From an uncultured Mucispirillum sp. (lineage in GTDB: Bacteria > Chrysiogenota > Deferribacteres > Deferribacterales > Mucispirillaceae), in the NCBI GenBank assembly GCA_944324495.1, contig CALUWN010000012.1:1-60719 (forward strand): a stretch of DNA of 60,719 bases, read 5' to 3'. Every line of letters begins with the position of its first letter. The first letter of the stretch is position 1. This document shows, one piece after another, positions 47,359-55,214 of this stretch. Both the position numbers and the translations under genes were made by a program. The notes beneath the pieces are model-generated. The model was not told where the DNA came from. It did no database searches and saw only the letters and a list, made by a program, of their open reading frames with translations.

Positions 47359-47906
47359 TGAATGAATTAAACTTAATTAATGAAAAAGATATTATTATGC
47401 AGAACGGCATAATCTGCATGAATGCAGAAAGCATTGGTAGAGCATTAGGGTATGTTACACCAAAAGAATCGGTGTTAAAAATTTATCAAAGAAATCAAGA
47501 TGAATTAGATAATTATTCAGTTAAAGTCAAAATGACTTCAACTGACGGAAAAGCTTATAATCAGCGGGTTTTTACAGAAGAAGGCATATATATAATAAGT
47601 ATGCTTGCTAATACTGATAAGGCAAAAGCATTTAGGGCAGAACTTGCCAAATTTTTAAAACAAAAAAGATTAGAAGCTTTACAGGATGCAAAAGAGACTG
47701 CATTTAAAGCAGCTGTGAGAATAAATAAAAGATACCGCAATTTAAGGCTTACAAATTCAGAAATTAAAAGACTGCATATATTACTTAATGCAGGTGTTCC
47801 AAAAAGAGACATAGCAAAACTTTTAAGAATATCCGTAGACAGCATAAGAAGAATTGAAAAAGATTTAATATCAGCAGGAGAAAAAATATATGGCATTAGT
47901 AATTGA
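47358..47906 (+). CDS. BRO-N/antirepressor-like protein
   Basis: A 182-residue protein. The N-terminal region resembles BRO-N domains (MNAESIGRALGYVTPKESVLKIYQRN, then RVFTEEGIYIISMLANTDKAKAFRAELAKFLK). The C-terminal part has a helix-turn-helix (LLNAGVPKRDIAKLLRISVDSIRRIEKDL). BRO-N proteins in phages act as antirepressors. The start overlaps the Ner-like stop (TAATG). Confidence 0.72.
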   Translation: MNELNLINEKDIIMQNGIICMNAESIGRALGYVTPKESVLKIYQRNQDELDNYSVKVKMTSTDGKAYNQRVFTEEGIYIISMLANTDKAKAFRAELAKFLKQKRLEALQDAKETAFKAAVRINKRYRNLRLTNSEIKRLHILLNAGVPKRDIAKLLRISVDSIRRIEKDLISAGEKIYGISN

Positions 47907-48087
47907 AACAAAAAAATACAGACACAAAGAAAATAAAGATATAATCATCTCTTTACTAAAAATAGATGCAGAAGATGAAGATTACAGAGAGCCTGCATAC
48001 ATCTATAAAACAGATGATTTATATGCAGGCTGGCAGGTGTCTTTAAATCGCCACTTTTTAAAAGACTGGGAGGAAATAAATGAATAA
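47890..48087 (+). CDS. Small acidic early protein of unknown function
   Basis: A 65-residue protein (IISLLKIDAEDEDYREPAYIYKTDDLYAGWQVSLNRHFL) overlapping the upstream gene by 17 bases, with GGAG in that overlap. It is acidic and could be a DNA mimic or anti-restriction protein, but nothing in the sequence proves this. Confidence 0.6.
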   Translation: MALVIETKKYRHKENKDIIISLLKIDAEDEDYREPAYIYKTDDLYAGWQVSLNRHFLKDWEEINE

Positions 48088-48289
48088 ACAGCAACACATT
48101 TGTTTTAATAAAATTATCGCGGTTATTCGCAGCTGTAAAACCTTTGACCAGCTAGAAAACACTCGCAAGTGGTTTGATACTGTAACTTATCATAACAAGT
48201 TTACAGTAGAGCTTACAAATAAAATTGTAAAAGCATACAGAGCAAAAAAGCAGCAAATCCAAAATGGACTTGCCGCAAAATATAACTAA
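48080..48289 (+). CDS. Small early protein of unknown function
   Basis: A 69-residue, mostly helical and basic protein (CFNKIIAVIRSCKTFDQLENTRKWFDTVTYHNKFTVELTNKIVKAYRAKKQQIQNGL). GGGAGG precedes the ATG, which overlaps the upstream stop by 8 bases. The gene is followed by a family A repeat. Confidence 0.62.
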   Translation: MNKQQHICFNKIIAVIRSCKTFDQLENTRKWFDTVTYHNKFTVELTNKIVKAYRAKKQQIQNGLAAKYN

Positions 48290-48355
48290 ATAGTCATATC
48301 TAAACCCAATTAAAATATGACTGTTTTTTTTAAATAATGCAAGAAAAATAATATA

Positions 48356-48478
48356 AGGTTATAAGATTTTTTGCATAGACGAGGCAGACGGCTTTTTTAA
48401 AAACGGAGTTTACAATATTAGTAAATGAGTATTTTAAAAAAGGCGGATAACAAAGTATAGGCAAAAAAGATATAACCG
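48356..48478 (+). repeat. Family A structured repeat, copy 7
   Basis: Outer stem GGTTATAAGATTTTTTGCATA with TATAGGCAAAAAAG and ATATAACC; GACGGCTT; second stem GCTTTTTTAAAA/TTTTAAAAAAGGC; hairpin GTTTAC/GTAAAT. It occupies the whole gap between two early genes. Confidence 0.8.
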
Positions 48479-48495
48479 ACAAGGAGTTTTAAAAA

Positions 48496-48792
48496 ATGCC
48501 TACAACTTATACAAAGATTAATGCATTAAGCAAAGGGCTTGCCATTTTAAATATAATAGGTTCTTCACCTGTGCCTATTATGGCAAGAGATATAGCCGAG
48601 CAGGCTGGCGTTACTTACTCTACAGCTATGAATAATATCATAACTTTGGAAGATGCAGGCTTCATAGAAAAGCAAGGCTCAGGCTACATTGGAAGTTTTA
48701 AATTAGCATCAATTTGGACTAACCGCATGAGTTATTTAAAACGGCGTAAACAGGTAATTAGTGATGAAATAGAAGTGCTGGAAAGGGAATAA
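48496..48792 (+). CDS. IclR-type winged-helix early regulator
   Basis: A 98-residue DNA-binding protein. INALSKGLAILNIIGSSPVPIMARDIAEQAGVTYSTAMNNIITLEDAGFIEKQGSGYIGS is an IclR-like winged helix without an effector domain. A short helix follows. Similar small proteins occur in early operons of Mu-like phages. AAGGAG precedes the ATG, between two family A repeats. Confidence 0.72.
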   Translation: MPTTYTKINALSKGLAILNIIGSSPVPIMARDIAEQAGVTYSTAMNNIITLEDAGFIEKQGSGYIGSFKLASIWTNRMSYLKRRKQVISDEIEVLERE

Positions 48793-48910
48793 TAATATCT
48801 TTTGCCTTTACTCGTTGTTGTTTTTAAATCTGCCTGCGGTCATTTACTTATTTTGTAAACTCCCTTGTCAGATTTAAAAGCCGCCTAGATTAAAGCCAAA
48901 ATCTTATTAT
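48791..48910 (-). repeat. Family A structured repeat, copy 8 (inverted)
   Basis: The only copy in reverse orientation. On the minus strand: AATAAGATTTTGGCTTTAATC against AAAGGCAAAAGATATT; TAGGCGGCTT; second stem TTTAAATCTG/CAGATTTAAA; hairpin GTTTAC/GTAAAT; CAACAACGAG. Confidence 0.8.
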
Positions 48911-48933
48911 TATTTAATATTATGGAGTGTCAA

Positions 48934-49173
48934 ATGAATGAAGTAACCTTTTTTTTAAGAAAAAATTTTAATGGTGATTATTCTGTTTCTTCACCGCAGG
49001 ATTTAACAAAACTAACAGGCAACTTTAGGTTTTTAATCATAAAAGAGATTATGAAGTCCACTGCAAAAAACTATAAAGCAAGGGGGCAGCCTAAAAGTGA
49101 GTTTGTTAAAAAAATAAGTGATTTTACAATAAATCATGTCCTTGAAATAGCAGATGAAGTATTTGGAGAATAA
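48934..49173 (+). CDS. Small early protein of unknown function
   Basis: A 79-residue protein (NEVTFFLRKNFNGDYSVSSPQDLTKLTGNFRFLIIKEIMKSTAKNYKARGQPKSEFVKKISDFTINHVL). No domain recognised. ATG 48934 follows GGAG by 6 bases; an ATG at 48922 overlaps that site. Confidence 0.6.
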   Translation: MNEVTFFLRKNFNGDYSVSSPQDLTKLTGNFRFLIIKEIMKSTAKNYKARGQPKSEFVKKISDFTINHVLEIADEVFGE

Positions 49174-49175
49174 TA

Positions 49176-50597
49176 ATGAGTAAACAAACATACAAATTTG
49201 AAATACTAAAAAAAGATAACTACCATATCTATTATGAAGATAGAGATGATAATACAGGTGGTGCTATTGTTTATAAAAATTTAAAAAATAATGAATTTTT
49301 TGAGCGGTCTGGAAAAATAGAAAATTTAATAGATTTTTATAATTCTTGTGAAATGGGTATTATAAATTTTTGGCATTTACTACCTTTTGGTAAAAATAAA
49401 AATGATAAAAATAAACTTATTCTTCTTACAGATATTAAATCATTGCATGCAGACTTAAATGAAAAAGACTCATTCAGTGAAAATCAGGCTCAGAGTGACA
49501 CCACCACCCCTGTTATTCTGACGAGCGGTGTTTGCGAGGACACTTTTTCCCGACCAAATCGGGAGGAAATAGAAAAAGTGGCTAGACCGAGCAGCGAAGA
49601 ATCTCAAATTGACACTTATAAGCTTGAAGCAGAACATCAAGCAGCCACTGCCATAGTAGAAGCAAACATGGCAGAATTCCATGCAGAACAGCAGGAAATC
49701 AAAGAAAAAGAGCGAGAAGAAAGGGAAGCACTTATTGCTGAAGCATATAAAATGGCAGGCAAAATTGAAGCATTTAAATTTATTTCAAATTTTGCCGATG
49801 TCGGTAGTTTATCACTACTTAAAAAAATCAAAGAAAGTAAAGTGTATAAAGAAATGCCAACAATTAAAACATGGGATAATTATTGTAAATCTATAGGTTT
49901 ATCCGCATCAAAAGTTGATGAAGATTTAAATAATATTGCTACTTTTGGTGAAAAATTTATAACCGACGTCGGCAATTTTGGTTTGGGCTACCGTGAACTT
50001 CGCCAGCTAAAAAAACAAGTCAAAGCCGGCAATTTAGAAGTCCGAGATGCTGAAGTTATTATTGATGGTGAAGTAATACCATTAGACGATAAAGACGAAC
50101 TTCGTGATGCACTAGATACTCTTTTAAAATCTAAATATAAAGAGATAGAAGAAAAAGATAAACTTTTAAAAGATAAAGAGATGCAGCTTGAAGTTGTGAG
50201 AGAAACAAAAGATGGTTTTGCTCGTAGAATGGATAAAGCTGAAGAAGAAGCAGCTGCATATAAAAAGGAAATAGAAAAACTTAAAAATAATAAACCTAGC
50301 TTTAAAAATGTATCAGATGTTGATGCAGAAGATTTTCAGAAACTGCTTAATTTAGAACAGCAATGGAGAGATTTATTTAATGCTCTAAAAAATGCCACTG
50401 ATGATGATAACTTATCCAGTTTTAATAAGTCAATGCTTGGTGGTATTGTCGCCCAAATATTAATAATGCTTGATGATTTCCGCATGCAGTTAAACGGAAA
50501 ATCTGAATTTTATTTTCACGGTGTAGAAATAGATGAAGAAATGTTAAACGAGCAGATAAGCCCTAGCGATTTTCTAGCAATGCAGAACAAAAAATAA
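49176..50597 (+). CDS. Coiled-coil early protein with in-frame repeat insertion
   Basis: A 473-residue protein of unknown function. Residues 1-95 form a small domain. Residues about 114-143 are encoded by nested family C and B repeats (49515-49602), in frame. Residues 150-200 are a charged helix, and 215-290 hold a HTH-like stretch (TIKTWDNYCKSIGLSASKVDEDLNNIATFGEKF). A long coiled coil follows (KEIEEKDKLLKDKEMQLEVVRETKDGFARRMDKAEEEAAAYKKEIEKL). It is the last gene before the transposase, so a role in transposition control is possible. GGAG precedes the ATG. Confidence 0.65.
   Translation: MSKQTYKFEILKKDNYHIYYEDRDDNTGGAIVYKNLKNNEFFERSGKIENLIDFYNSCEMGIINFWHLLPFGKNKNDKNKLILLTDIKSLHADLNEKDSFSENQAQSDTTTPVILTSGVCEDTFSRPNREEIEKVARPSSEESQIDTYKLEAEHQAATAIVEANMAEFHAEQQEIKEKEREEREALIAEAYKMAGKIEAFKFISNFADVGSLSLLKKIKESKVYKEMPTIKTWDNYCKSIGLSASKVDEDLNNIATFGEKFITDVGNFGLGYRELRQLKKQVKAGNLEVRDAEVIIDGEVIPLDDKDELRDALDTLLKSKYKEIEEKDKLLKDKEMQLEVVRETKDGFARRMDKAEEEAAAYKKEIEKLKNNKPSFKNVSDVDAEDFQKLLNLEQQWRDLFNALKNATDDDNLSSFNKSMLGGIVAQILIMLDDFRMQLNGKSEFYFHGVEIDEEMLNEQISPSDFLAMQNKK
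49515..49602 (+). repeat. Family B repeat nested in a family C repeat, in frame in a coding gene
   Basis: Outer ATTCTGACGAGC with GCAGCGAAGAATCT (family C), then stem CACTTTTT/AAAAAGTG and inner TTCCCGACCAAATCGGGAGGAA split by its loop (family B). It has no stop codon in the host gene frame. Confidence 0.75.
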
Positions 50598-50607
50598 ACT
50601 TATACAT

Positions 50608-50640
50608 TGTCATTCTGAGCCTTTAGGCGAAGAATCTAAA
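50608..50640 (+). repeat. Family C hairpin repeat before the transposase gene
   Basis: CATTCTGAGCC, loop TTTA, GGCGAAGAATCTAAA. It lies in the 55-base gap upstream of the transposase binding site. Confidence 0.65.
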
Positions 50641-50652
50641 AAGGATATAAAA

Positions 50653-52473
50653 ATGGATAAAGAAACAACTATAATTTTAGAAAAATTAAATAATACCCCT
50701 GATGAGCTTATTACTGCTACAGTAAAAGAGTTATCACATGAGCTTAATCTATCAGTTGCTTCTATCTGGCGAAAAGCTAATAAAGCAGGCTTTCGTGTTC
50801 GCAAAGAGCGTTCAGATAAAAATAAAACTGTAATAAGCGAAGATGTAATAAATTATATTGCTTCAAGGGTATTAATATCAAGGCGAAGAAATAAGCAGTT
50901 TACTAACTTTGTAAAAAAAGCCTATGAAGATTATGAAAAAGAACATGGCAAAATAGAAGCAGGATACGAGCGGGTATGTGCAATTTTAAGACAGCGAGGG
51001 CTTGATAAAGAAAGCCTTAATCTTCCTACACCTGCACTCAAACTGTTTAGTTTACACCCTAACCATGTGCATCTTTTTGATGTTACAAACTGCCTGCAGT
51101 GGCATTTTAAAAATAAAGGCGGTTTAAGTGAGAGAGATGTCGAAAAAATATTTTATCAAAATAAAGTGGTGAAAGAAGCTAAAAAAATCAAACAAGAACT
51201 TTTAAGGTTTGTTTTAATAGACCATAAAAGTGGAGCATTTTTCTTTTGGTATTATTACACATCAGGCGAAAAAGCAAGCGACGGTTTAGATTTTTTCAGC
51301 CGTGCTTGGGGAGATAAAAAAGAACTTATAAAAAATACATTAGGTATATCTGATTATAATGGTAAATATCAGTTTCAAGGTTTGCCTCGTCTTTTATATT
51401 CAGATAAAGGCTCTATTTTAAAAAATAAAGCAATGCTTAATATGATGGCTTGTCTTGGAGTAGAAGTGCAAACCCATGAAGCAGGTAATCCGCGGGCAAA
51501 AGGTGCTGTTGAAGGTTTAATGCGGATAATAGGTTATGATTTTGAAAGTGATTTAAAAACTCATAATATTCAAGGCATAGAAGCATTAAACGCTTTTGCT
51601 CTTAACTGGTGCTTACAAAGAAATGAAAAGGCAGCTTTTAGAGGGGGCACTATTTCCCGAATAGATTTCTGGCGGAAAATAAAAGCGTCGGAGCTTATTT
51701 TATCCCCTGATTATGAAGTGTTTAAAAAGTTATATCATAAACCAGAAGTAACTAGGGTTTGCACTGTGCAGGGTATTATTAATTTTGAAGGCAGAAAGTA
51801 TCAGTGCCCAGATACTAATGCTTATGGCAAAACTGTGCTTATCAAAGTTAATGCTTTAGAATACCCTGCCATAGATATTCATTTTAATGGCTATGTATAT
51901 AAATCTGAGCCGCTTGAAGTAGATGAATATAATAACTTAATACTTCCTAATATGGCTACCTTTGGAAGCTATAATGCACTTAAAAAGACAGAATTACAGC
52001 ATAAAAAGGAAGAGTTAGAGCAGTTTGCAACTGAAAAATGGCAAGTTGAATATAAAGGTAAAAAAGATAAAAAAATCGCTTTGCCTAGTGATAATACACC
52101 AAAAGCTGAAATAGAAGTAAAGCAGGATAATATTGCATATCTGCCAAAAGCTGGCAAGCAGGCAGAAGTCAAAGACAGCAGTGAGCCAGTAACTACTGCA
52201 CCAGTTGAAACACATATTATTCATAACTACGCATATGTCACTCAGAGCGATAGCGAAGAGTCTAAAAAGGAAGGGTTAAAAAAGCCAGTTCTTATTCCTT
52301 TAATGCAGGCAATAGATTTAGTTATATCAGAATATGGCAAAATATCGCCTTTAATGAATAAGAATTTAAAAACATTATACCCAGAAGGTGTGCCACAAGA
52401 AATGACTGCAACAGATATTTATAATGCCATAAATAAACCTTTTATTGAGGTGGATAATGAAAAACTTGCATGA
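50653..52473 (+). CDS. Mu-type DDE transposase A
   Basis: A 606-residue transposase that cuts and joins the prophage ends. N-terminal DNA-binding helices (ATVKELSHELNLSVASIWRKANKAGFRVRKE) come first. The catalytic core has Asp in HVHLFDVTNCLQWHF (about residue 141), Asp in RLLYSDKGSI (about 255) and Glu in RAKGAVEGLMRIIGYDFES (about 290). A Mu-transposase beta-barrel domain follows (VCTVQGIINFEGRKYQCPDTNAYGKTVLIKV). A family C-like repeat adds YVTQSDSEESKKEG near residue 530. AAGGA precedes the ATG. The end motifs at 17453 and 55283 are its likely targets. Confidence 0.92.
   Translation: MDKETTIILEKLNNTPDELITATVKELSHELNLSVASIWRKANKAGFRVRKERSDKNKTVISEDVINYIASRVLISRRRNKQFTNFVKKAYEDYEKEHGKIEAGYERVCAILRQRGLDKESLNLPTPALKLFSLHPNHVHLFDVTNCLQWHFKNKGGLSERDVEKIFYQNKVVKEAKKIKQELLRFVLIDHKSGAFFFWYYYTSGEKASDGLDFFSRAWGDKKELIKNTLGISDYNGKYQFQGLPRLLYSDKGSILKNKAMLNMMACLGVEVQTHEAGNPRAKGAVEGLMRIIGYDFESDLKTHNIQGIEALNAFALNWCLQRNEKAAFRGGTISRIDFWRKIKASELILSPDYEVFKKLYHKPEVTRVCTVQGIINFEGRKYQCPDTNAYGKTVLIKVNALEYPAIDIHFNGYVYKSEPLEVDEYNNLILPNMATFGSYNALKKTELQHKKEELEQFATEKWQVEYKGKKDKKIALPSDNTPKAEIEVKQDNIAYLPKAGKQAEVKDSSEPVTTAPVETHIIHNYAYVTQSDSEESKKEGLKKPVLIPLMQAIDLVISEYGKISPLMNKNLKTLYPEGVPQEMTATDIYNAINKPFIEVDNEKLA
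52236..52270 (+). repeat. Family C repeat in frame in the transposase gene
   Basis: TGTCACTCAGAGCGATAGCG then AAGAGTCTAAAAAGG, a degenerate CATTCTGAGC-GCGAAGAATCT element, lies in the linker before the C-terminal B-interaction region. Confidence 0.55.
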
Positions 52474-53539
52474 TTTAAAGGCGGAAATTACAAAAAGCAA
52501 TATTTCACTATCAGTTATTATTAAAAAATTTAGTGAGGAATATAGGCAGAATATAAGCAAATCCGCATTGAGTTTATTTTTAAATAAAGGGATAGAGCCT
52601 AAAAAAATAGACAATTTATATGAAAAATTAGAACAAATTTTAAAAAAAATAAAAAGTTCAGGAGGAAGAACTATGATACCATCAATTTATTTATCTAATG
52701 AAGCAAGGCAGCATTTTAAATTAAAAAGCGACCCATTTGCACCATATCTGACAAAATTATCAGATATTATAATGCTGCAAAGCCATTATTATGCTGATGA
52801 AATGCTAAAAACTGCAGCCAATGCATGCATGTTTGCAATTATCACTGGCGAAGTAGGAAGTGGTAAAACAACAGTGAGAGATAAATTTTTAGAAGAAAAT
52901 AAAAGCACTAATCGCTTTACACCAATAATACCTGAAAGCGATGCTGGTCATTTAACAGCTCGCGAAATATTAAATGCTATTGTTTATGAGCTTTCAGGCG
53001 ATACTCCAAAAAGAAACATGGAAGCATTAGCTATGCAGGTAAAAAAACTTTTAAAACAAAGGCAGAAAGCAGGAGAAAAAGTTATACTAATAATTGATGA
53101 AGCCCAAGATTTACATACTCAAACACTGAAATATATTAAAAGACTGTGGGAGAAAAAAGATGGATTAACTGCTCTTTTAGGTATTGCATTGATAGGTCAG
53201 CCAGAATTTGCAACAAGGCTTTATGGACAAAGCAATGCTGAAATCCGTGAAGTTGTAGCAAGAACAACTCATATAGCATTAGAGCCTATAAATAATGAAT
53301 TACAGGCATATCTATCTCATAAAATTAAGCAGGCTGGTGGAAATATTAATAATATTATCACTGATGATGCAGTTGCTTCTTTAAGCGAGAAACTTACTCT
53401 GCAAGATAGAAATCATAAAGTGCAGCAAATAGCCTACCCTCTTGAAACAGGAAATATTATGAAGCTTTTAATGAATAAAGCCGTGATGATGGGCGAAGAA
53501 ATTATTACAAAAGAACTAGTTGAAAGTATTAAGTTATAG
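52457..53539 (+). CDS. Mu B-type target-capture ATPase
   Basis: A 360-residue AAA+ ATPase that selects target DNA and activates the transposase. An N-terminal helix-turn-helix (LKAEITKSNISLSVIIKKFSEEYRQNISKSALSLFLNKG) precedes the ATPase: Walker A GEVGSGKTT near residue 128, Walker B VILIIDEAQDLH near 210, sensor ALIGQPEFATRL. It matches MuB/ExeA-type ATPases. The start overlaps the transposase stop, with GAGG upstream of ATG 52457. Confidence 0.9.
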   Translation: MKNLHDLKAEITKSNISLSVIIKKFSEEYRQNISKSALSLFLNKGIEPKKIDNLYEKLEQILKKIKSSGGRTMIPSIYLSNEARQHFKLKSDPFAPYLTKLSDIIMLQSHYYADEMLKTAANACMFAIITGEVGSGKTTVRDKFLEENKSTNRFTPIIPESDAGHLTAREILNAIVYELSGDTPKRNMEALAMQVKKLLKQRQKAGEKVILIIDEAQDLHTQTLKYIKRLWEKKDGLTALLGIALIGQPEFATRLYGQSNAEIREVVARTTHIALEPINNELQAYLSHKIKQAGGNINNIITDDAVASLSEKLTLQDRNHKVQQIAYPLETGNIMKLLMNKAVMMGEEIITKELVESIKL

Positions 53540-53550
53540 TGAGGTGCATT

Positions 53551-54072
53551 ATGTATGTAAAATTATCAGATATTGAGCAGGCAGCAAGAGATTTCTCTGC
53601 AAAAAGCAAAACTTTAAGGAACTATCATGAACAATTAAACAGTGAGATAGATGCTATTAAATCTAAATATTTAGAAGATATTAAAACAGCATCAGTGGAA
53701 GCTGGTGAAAGCTATCAAATGCTTTTAACTCTTATTAATGACGCATCAGATTTGTTTAAAGATAAAAAATCTATGACAGTTTCAGGTGTTAAATTTGGCT
53801 TTCAAAAAAAGAAAGGAAAGTTAGAAATTATTAATGAAGATGTTACAATATCTAAATTAAAAGAGCTTTATGGTGATAATGCAGTTCTTTATATTAATAC
53901 AAAATCATCTGTTGTAAAAAAAGCTTTAGATAATTTGCCTGCATCTGACTTGAAAAAATTAGGTGTTAATATAGTGCAGGATACAGATGTTGCTTTTGTT
54001 AAATTAACTGATGATGAAGTGCAAAAATTAATAGAAGCAATGATAAAAGAAAGTGCAAAGGTGGCAGAATGA
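53551..54072 (+). CDS. Gam-like host-nuclease inhibitor
   Basis: A 173-residue protein that binds double-stranded DNA ends and protects them from exonucleases, related to Ku. The N-terminal coiled coil is LSDIEQAARDFSAKSKTLRNYHEQLNSEIDAIKSKYLED. The core has KKSMTVSGVKFGFQKKKGKLEIINEDVTISKLKELYGDNAVLYINTKSSVVKKAL, as in Mu Gam. GAGG lies 6 bases before ATG 53551; a GTG at 53539 would precede it. It is coupled to the small membrane gene downstream. Confidence 0.87.
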   Translation: MYVKLSDIEQAARDFSAKSKTLRNYHEQLNSEIDAIKSKYLEDIKTASVEAGESYQMLLTLINDASDLFKDKKSMTVSGVKFGFQKKKGKLEIINEDVTISKLKELYGDNAVLYINTKSSVVKKALDNLPASDLKKLGVNIVQDTDVAFVKLTDDEVQKLIEAMIKESAKVAE

Positions 54073-54272
54073 TTGTAAAGTTTTTTCCTTTGCTGCTTAT
54101 GATATTAGATTTATGTGCCGCAGGTGAGCATAGCGAAGACTGCCAAATTCCCTCCCGAATAGGAAGGAATCAGAATTTGCACAGGCTGGAAGTTTACCTG
54201 TGGCACGGTGACATCAGGCATTTTATTTACTGGGTTGCAGCTGCCACATTAACTGCAACAGTTACATTTTAA
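54069..54272 (+). CDS. Small conserved Mu-type membrane protein with repeat insertion
   Basis: A 67-residue protein, coupled to Gam (ATGA). Leaving out the family B repeat gives a natural short membrane protein: FFPLLLMILDLCAA before and WHGDIRHFIYWVAAATLTAT after, a layout usual between Gam and GemA in Mu-like phages. The inserted part adds about 25 polar residues (SEDCQIPSRIGRNQNLHRLE) without breaking the frame. Function is unknown. Confidence 0.7.
   Translation: MIVKFFPLLLMILDLCAAGEHSEDCQIPSRIGRNQNLHRLEVYLWHGDIRHFIYWVAAATLTATVTF
54115..54206 (+). repeat. Family B structured repeat inside a small membrane gene
   Basis: Outer stem GTGCC.CAGGT with ACCTG.GGCAC; GCGAAGACTGCC; stem AAATTC/GAATTT; inner CCTCCCGAATAGGAAGGAA; GCACAGGCTGGAAG. 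Confidence 0.8.
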
Positions 54273-54282
54273 TAGGTGCTAT

Positions 54283-54840
54283 ATGAAAAAAATGGCAGAT
54301 AAAAAACAGATACAATTAATTCATGTTGCTAAACAGCAGCTTGCTTTAGATGATGAAACTTACAGAGAAACACTAAAATATAGATATAATGTAACATCTG
54401 CTAAAAATTTAACTTATAACCAGGCAAGTAATTTTATTGGTTTTTTATCAGAAAAAGGCTTTAAATTTAAAAAGAAAGCTAAACCTTTAAAAGCAAAAAA
54501 AGCTGATAATGTAATAGAACTTGCTACTACCCGCCAGCATAAATTAATTGAAGTTCTTAAAAACAATATAGTTTGGAAAGTTGAAAATGGTTATGAACTT
54601 TACATTCAAAAAAGGCTTAAAATCAATAAAGTAATAACAAAAGCTGATGCATTTAAAGTGATTAATGCACTAAAAGGTATACTTGGCATTAATACTAAAA
54701 TTATTGAATTGCAAGCATTGCCATTTCCTTGGAATCCTGAAATAAAATGGTTTAACAAACATGGATGGGCTTGGTTCTTTGATATTTCAAAATGTAAGCT
54801 TATCAAACTAAATATCCACGGGGAGGAAATTGATGGATAA
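54283..54840 (+). CDS. GemA-like regulatory protein
   Basis: A 185-residue protein. The N-terminal region (KKQIQLIHVAKQQLALDDETYRETLKYRYNVTSAKNLTYNQASNFIGFLSEKGFKFK) is the GemA/DUF1018 signature. In Mu, GemA modulates host gene expression and DNA topology. It precedes Mor and overlaps it, as in Mu. An AGGTG site precedes the ATG. Confidence 0.88.
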   Translation: MKKMADKKQIQLIHVAKQQLALDDETYRETLKYRYNVTSAKNLTYNQASNFIGFLSEKGFKFKKKAKPLKAKKADNVIELATTRQHKLIEVLKNNIVWKVENGYELYIQKRLKINKVITKADAFKVINALKGILGINTKIIELQALPFPWNPEIKWFNKHGWAWFFDISKCKLIKLNIHGEEIDG

Positions 54841-55150
54841 TTATGATTATTCACTGCTTACTATTGAAGACTTTCCAGAAGGTTTTAGAGATGTAGTTGC
54901 AGCTATAGGTATGGAAGCAGCATATAAACTTTGTACTGCTGCTGGTGGTAACTATGTCTATGTGCCTAAAACAGATAGCATTCAAAAAAGGCTACGTGAC
55001 TTATCTATAAAAAATGACTATAAAAACGGCATGAGTATTGAGCAGCTTTGTAAAAAATACAATTTAAGTTTTAATCAAGTTAGAGCTATATGTAGTATGG
55101 CATATATGCGACAGTTATCTATAAATGAATATTTAGATGAAAGCAAATAA
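54833..55150 (+). CDS. Mor-type middle/late transcription activator
   Basis: A 105-residue activator. IGMEAAYKLCTAAGGNYVYVPKTDSIQKRLRDLSIKNDYKNGMSIEQLCKKYNLSFNQVRAICSMAY shows the Mor dimerisation region and the C-terminal helix-turn-helix. Mor binds as a dimer and recruits RNA polymerase to promoters lacking a -35 box. No separate C gene is visible, so this protein may drive the late promoters (motifs P1-P4). GGAGG lies 6 bases before ATG 54833. Confidence 0.88.
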   Translation: MDNYDYSLLTIEDFPEGFRDVVAAIGMEAAYKLCTAAGGNYVYVPKTDSIQKRLRDLSIKNDYKNGMSIEQLCKKYNLSFNQVRAICSMAYMRQLSINEYLDESK

Positions 55151-55153
55151 AAA

Positions 55154-55192
55154 AGGTGGGCTTGATGAAAGCTCACCTCAATTTATTTTTTT
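55154..55192 (+). terminator. Terminator of the early operon
   Basis: AGGTGGGCTT pairs with AAGCTCACCT (one G-T pair), followed by ATTTATTTTTTT. Confidence 0.8.
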
Positions 55193-55214
55193 CAACTTAA
55201 AAAAACAATCCTAC

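Noticed and set aside
27759-48910. Family A repeats as integron attC sites
   Set aside because: The outer arms read GGTTAT...ATAACC rather than the RYYYAAC...GTTRRRY order of attC sites, no integrase is present, and the genes between are conserved phage genes rather than cassettes.
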